DNA of 7,328 nucleotides, from contig CANPZR010000126.1 of the NCBI GenBank assembly GCA_947589175.1, positions 1 through 7,328 of the forward strand, written 5' to 3'. The DNA is from an uncultured Lachnospiraceae bacterium (lineage in GTDB: Bacteria > Bacillota > Clostridia > Lachnospirales > Lachnospiraceae). Of the stretch, positions 5,131-7,328 are shown piece by piece; within the stretch, counting starts at the first letter, position 1; every line of letters begins with the position of its first letter. The translations under genes and the position numbers were made by a program. The notes under the pieces were generated by a model. It did not search any database. It saw only the letters and a program-made list of their open reading frames with translations, and had not been told where the DNA came from.

Positions 5131-5837
5131 TGAGAAATAAATTTGACAGGCAGCTCTCGCAGCTGAACGCGGAGCTGATCACGATGGGATCGCTGTGCGA
5201 GGAGGCGATTACAAATGCGGTAAAATATCTGGTGGACGGCGATGAAAAGGGGAAAAATGACTGCCTGCTGGCGGACCGCCAGATTGACCAGAAGGAGCGG
5301 GACATTGAAAATCTCTGCCTTAAGCTGATTCTGCAGCAGCAGCCGGTGGCGGGGGATCTTCGCACCGTCTCCGCCGCCCTGAAAATGATTTCGGACATGG
5401 AGCGAATCGGCGACCAGGCGGCGGATATCGTGGAGATTGTCCCCTATGTGGCGGGCAGCGGCTTAGAGAGCGAAACCCACATAAAGGATATGGCGGACGC
5501 CGCGATTCAGATGGTGTCGGAGAGCGTGGAGTCCTTTGTAAAGCTGGATATGGACGCCGCCCGCCGGGTGATGGAGCATGACGATCTGGTAGACGATTTA
5601 TTTGACAAGGTGAAGCAGGAATTGATAAAATCCATAACAGGCAGTCATGACACTGCGAGTCACGACAGCATTAGCAGTCATGACAGTAGTAACAGTCACG
5701 ACACTACGAGTCACGACACTACGGAGGCGCTGATTGATATGGTCATGATTGCGAAATATCTGGAGCGGATCGGCGACCACGCGGAAAATATAGCGGAATG
5801 GGTGATTTATTCCATAACGGGGGAACATATTTCTTGA
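5130..5837 (+). CDS. phoU: Phosphate signalling/transport regulator PhoU with Ser-His-Asp repeat insert
   Basis: PhoU is a peripheral cytoplasmic protein of two three-helix bundles that links the Pst transporter to the PhoR-type kinase, restraining the Pho response when phosphate is ample. The ATG overlaps the pstB stop as TAATG (coupled translation), with GGGGAGG (5115-5121) upstream. Metal-binding-type E/DxxxD motifs are visible in each half: MERIGDQAAD (90-99) and LERIGDHAEN (211-220). The first half reads normally (1-110). In the second half residues 172-198 consist of five Ser-His-Asp units placed between the VKQELIKSITG helix and the ALIDMVMIAKYLERIGDH helix, where family members have a short turn. 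The total of 235 residues is slightly long for PhoU, and the core without the insert slightly short. The frame is intact, so the protein is probably functional. Confidence 0.93.
   Translation: MRNKFDRQLSQLNAELITMGSLCEEAITNAVKYLVDGDEKGKNDCLLADRQIDQKERDIENLCLKLILQQQPVAGDLRTVSAALKMISDMERIGDQAADIVEIVPYVAGSGLESETHIKDMADAAIQMVSESVESFVKLDMDAARRVMEHDDLVDDLFDKVKQELIKSITGSHDTASHDSISSHDSSNSHDTTSHDTTEALIDMVMIAKYLERIGDHAENIAEWVIYSITGEHIS
5643..5723 (+). repeat. In-frame tandem repeat in phoU (five Ser-His-Asp units)
   Basis: Five units starting AGTCAYGACA begin at 5643, 5658, 5676, 5694 and 5709, with lengths 15, 18, 18, 15 and 15. All are multiples of three, so the frame is kept. The last two units are identical, suggesting recent duplication. 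Units 1 and 3 contain the perfect palindrome GTCATGAC, the others GTCACGAC (His codon CAT/CAC). The encoded units are SHDTA, SHDSIS, SHDSSN, SHDTT and SHDTT. Confidence 0.85.
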
Positions 5838-5842
5838 AAAAC

Positions 5843-5889
5843 AGCTCGCAGGAGAGCTCGCATTTTGCTTCGCAAAACGAGGAGGAGGA
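5843..5889 (+). repeat. Fourth copy of the hairpin/Shine-Dalgarno repeat, before the response regulator
   Basis: Between phoU and the response regulator, 5859-5885 matches the pstS leader block at 1613-1639 with three differences in 27 bases. Two are a compensatory pair: the stem TTTTCC/GGAAAA becomes TTTTGC/GCAAAA (5863-5868 with 5872-5877, loop TTC). The preceding variable hairpin is AGCTC/GAGCT (5843-5847 with 5854-5858). The module ends in GAGGAGGAGGA (5879-5889), which is the ribosome site of the gene at 5894. No promoter is evident in the 56-base gap. Confidence 0.75.
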
Positions 5890-5893
5890 TTAT

Positions 5894-6571
5894 ATGGTCT
5901 ATCTAATTGAAGACGACGACAATATAAGAAAGCTGGTGAGCTACGCCCTGACAAAGGAGGGCTTTGAGGTCGCGGGATTTTCTTCTCCCGTGGAATTTTG
6001 GAGAGATTTAGGCTCCGGCAGTCTGCCGGAGCTGATCCTGCTCGACATCATGCTGCCGGAGGAGGACGGCCTGTCAATTCTCGAAAAGCTGAAAAAGCGG
6101 GGCGAGACGGCGGACATACCGGTGATTATGCTCACGGCGAAGACCAGTGAATTTGACAAGGTGACGGGACTTGACATGGGGGCGGACGACTACATCCCCA
6201 AGCCCTTCGGGACGATGGAGCTGATCTCGCGCGTGCGGGCCGTGCTGCGCCGCTATGAAAAGACGCGGGACCAAAAAATCTATGAGGCGGGAGAGCTGTA
6301 TGTGAACCCGGCAAAGCACATTATTTCGGTGGCGGGAGAGGAAATTTCCCTCTCATACAAGGAATATATGCTGCTTTTAGCTCTTTTGGAGGCGGATGGA
6401 AACGTGGTGGGACGGGACGCGCTCTTAAATCGGGTGTGGGGCGAGTATTACACGGAGTCCCGGACGCTGGACGTCCACATCCGCAAGCTCCGGGTGAAGC
6501 TGGGGGACGCCGGACGCATGATCCAGACGGTGAAGGGCATCGGCTACAAGCTGGAATGGAGGGAATTATGA
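5894..6571 (+). CDS. phoP: OmpR/PhoB-family phosphate response regulator
   Basis: DNA-binding regulator of the phosphate-starvation response, the likely ligand of the TTAACA boxes before pstS. The frame is open from 5798 inside phoU, but ATG 5894 is chosen: GAGGAGGAGG lies just before it and the protein then begins at the receiver domain. Receiver (1-118): acidic pocket Asp7/Asp8, phospho-acceptor Asp51 in LILLDIMLP, Thr81 and Lys103 in IPKPF. Winged-helix output domain (about 128-225): SLSYKEYMLLLALLE, the recognition-helix segment RTLDVHIRKLRVKLGD (190-205), and the wing TVKGIGYKLE. The 225 residues are normal for the family. The stop overlaps the next start (ATGA). The family symbol is phoP in Firmicutes (phoB elsewhere); the assignment rests on operon position and domain type. 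Confidence 0.93.
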   Translation: MVYLIEDDDNIRKLVSYALTKEGFEVAGFSSPVEFWRDLGSGSLPELILLDIMLPEEDGLSILEKLKKRGETADIPVIMLTAKTSEFDKVTGLDMGADDYIPKPFGTMELISRVRAVLRRYEKTRDQKIYEAGELYVNPAKHIISVAGEEISLSYKEYMLLLALLEADGNVVGRDALLNRVWGEYYTESRTLDVHIRKLRVKLGDAGRMIQTVKGIGYKLEWREL

Positions 6572-7328
6572 ATAAAAAAATATTTCGATCATCTTTTTTG
6601 ACGGTATTTCTCGTGCTCATTGCGACAATCGTGCTCATAATGGGCATTTTATTTCAATTTTTCGAGGAGCAGCTTTTAAACGAGCTGAAGAGCGAGGCGG
6701 ATTATCTGTCCCAGGCGGTGGAAAATGAGGGGACGGATTTTTTCCGGGAATTTAAGAGCCAGAACCATCACCGGGTGACACTGGTGGACGCGGACGGGAG
6801 CGTGCTGTATGACAGCGAGGCAAATTCCCAGACTCTTGACAACCACGGAAACAGGGAGGAAATCAAGGAGGCGCTGGAGACGGGAGAGGGCATGAGCATC
6901 CGCTACTCGGATACACTGACTCAAAAGACGGTCTATTATGCCGTGAAGCTTTCCGACCAAAAAATCCTCCGCGTATCCACGGAGCAGTACACCATCGTCA
7001 CGATTCTCCTTGGCATCGCCCAGCCGATGATCGTCATTCTCGCGATTGCGCTGGTGCTGACGCTGTTTTTGTCCTCGCGGGTGTCGAAGGCGATTATCGA
7101 GCCCATCAATAAGCTGGATCTGGAGGCGCCGGAAAACAACGATACCTACGAGGAGCTGACGCCGTTGCTGCGGAAAATCGCAAAACAGAATGAGACGATT
7201 GAGGAGCAGTTAGAAACGGCGCGGAAAAAGCAGCGGGAATTTAATCTGATTACGGAAAATATGAGCGAGGGATTTCTGGTAATCGATCAGGACGCCCAGC
7301 TTCTGACCTATAATTCGGCGGCTCTGAA
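6568..7328 (+). CDS. phoR: PhoR-type membrane sensor histidine kinase (5' part, cut by window end)
   Basis: Partner kinase of the preceding regulator, expected to phosphorylate its Asp51. ATG 6568 overlaps the regulator stop TGA (6569-6571), and GGAGGG (6558-6563) is the ribosome site. The visible 253 residues contain membrane span 1 (about 10-31), an extracytoplasmic domain (33-140) with VTLVDADGSVLYDS (70-83), NREEIKEAL (95-103) and TVYYAVKL (121-128), membrane span 2 (about 143-168), a HAMP-like linker with RVSKAIIEPINKL (171-183), a coiled-coil stretch (200-225), and the start of a PAS domain (NLITENMSEGFLVIDQDAQL, 226-245). The His-box and ATPase domains lie beyond the window. The extracytoplasmic domain is of the kind seen in Firmicute PhoR kinases; signalling is expected to depend on the Pst transporter and PhoU. 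Confidence 0.92.
   Translation, partial: MNKKIFRSSFLTVFLVLIATIVLIMGILFQFFEEQLLNELKSEADYLSQAVENEGTDFFREFKSQNHHRVTLVDADGSVLYDSEANSQTLDNHGNREEIKEALETGEGMSIRYSDTLTQKTVYYAVKLSDQKILRVSTEQYTIVTILLGIAQPMIVILAIALVLTLFLSSRVSKAIIEPINKLDLEAPENNDTYEELTPLLRKIAKQNETIEEQLETARKKQREFNLITENMSEGFLVIDQDAQLLTYNSAAL

Noticed and set aside
5643..5723. Frameshift or pseudogene scar in phoU
   Set aside because: All repeat units are multiples of three and the conserved second helix motif resumes in frame to a normal end, so the gene is intact.
5798..5893. Upstream extension of the response regulator into phoU
   Set aside because: The added residues translate the end of phoU and the hairpin repeat. The receiver domain begins at ATG 5894 with a strong ribosome site.

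Overview
The window looks like a chromosomal segment of a Gram-positive anaerobe of the class Clostridia, most likely Lachnospiraceae. The reasons are strong AGGAGG-type ribosome sites, a lipoprotein PstS with a Gly/Ser linker, Bacillus/Clostridium-style TTAACA Pho boxes, and the gene order pstS-pstC-pstA-pstB-phoU-response regulator-histidine kinase. The genus is inferred only from this style; no marker gene is present.

Left part (1-1421): an AT-richer accessory segment. It begins with the last codons of an unidentified gene (ends at 77), followed by about 350 bases without a recognisable long gene (78-427). That stretch holds a perfect inverted repeat (103-117), a possible 18-codon leader peptide with a good ribosome site (166-222), a promoter with an extended -10 (200-228), a possible structured RNA (about 235-410) and a clear stem-loop terminator (378-410). 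Next comes a 284-residue protein tentatively placed near the PBECR4 / BECR-fold nuclease-like proteins (428-1282), overlapped by a 52-codon ORF resembling only the C-terminal part of a Phd/YefM antitoxin (1263-1421). This looks like mobile-element cargo or its remains.

Right part (1422-7328): a complete phosphate-uptake and phosphate-sensing operon cut at its 3' end by the window. TTAACA-type Pho boxes and a TATAAT -10 lie directly after the antitoxin-like ORF. The transcript has a leader of about 160 nt containing tandem hairpin/Shine-Dalgarno repeats. PstS (lipoprotein) captures phosphate, PstC and PstA form the channel, PstB is the ATPase, and PhoU links transporter state to the two-component system. 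The response regulator (PhoP/PhoB type) and its membrane sensor kinase (PhoR type, truncated) close the loop and would act on the Pho boxes. The genes lie on one strand, with stop/start overlaps at pstB-phoU and regulator-kinase; no factor-independent terminator was seen inside the operon.

The least ordinary features are: (1) a repeat module with two hairpins and an AGGAGG site, tandem in the pstS leader and present once more before the response regulator, where a hairpin base pair has changed on both sides; (2) an in-frame Ser-His-Asp tandem repeat inserted in PhoU; (3) the promoter-RNA-terminator-gene layout upstream of the BECR-like gene.
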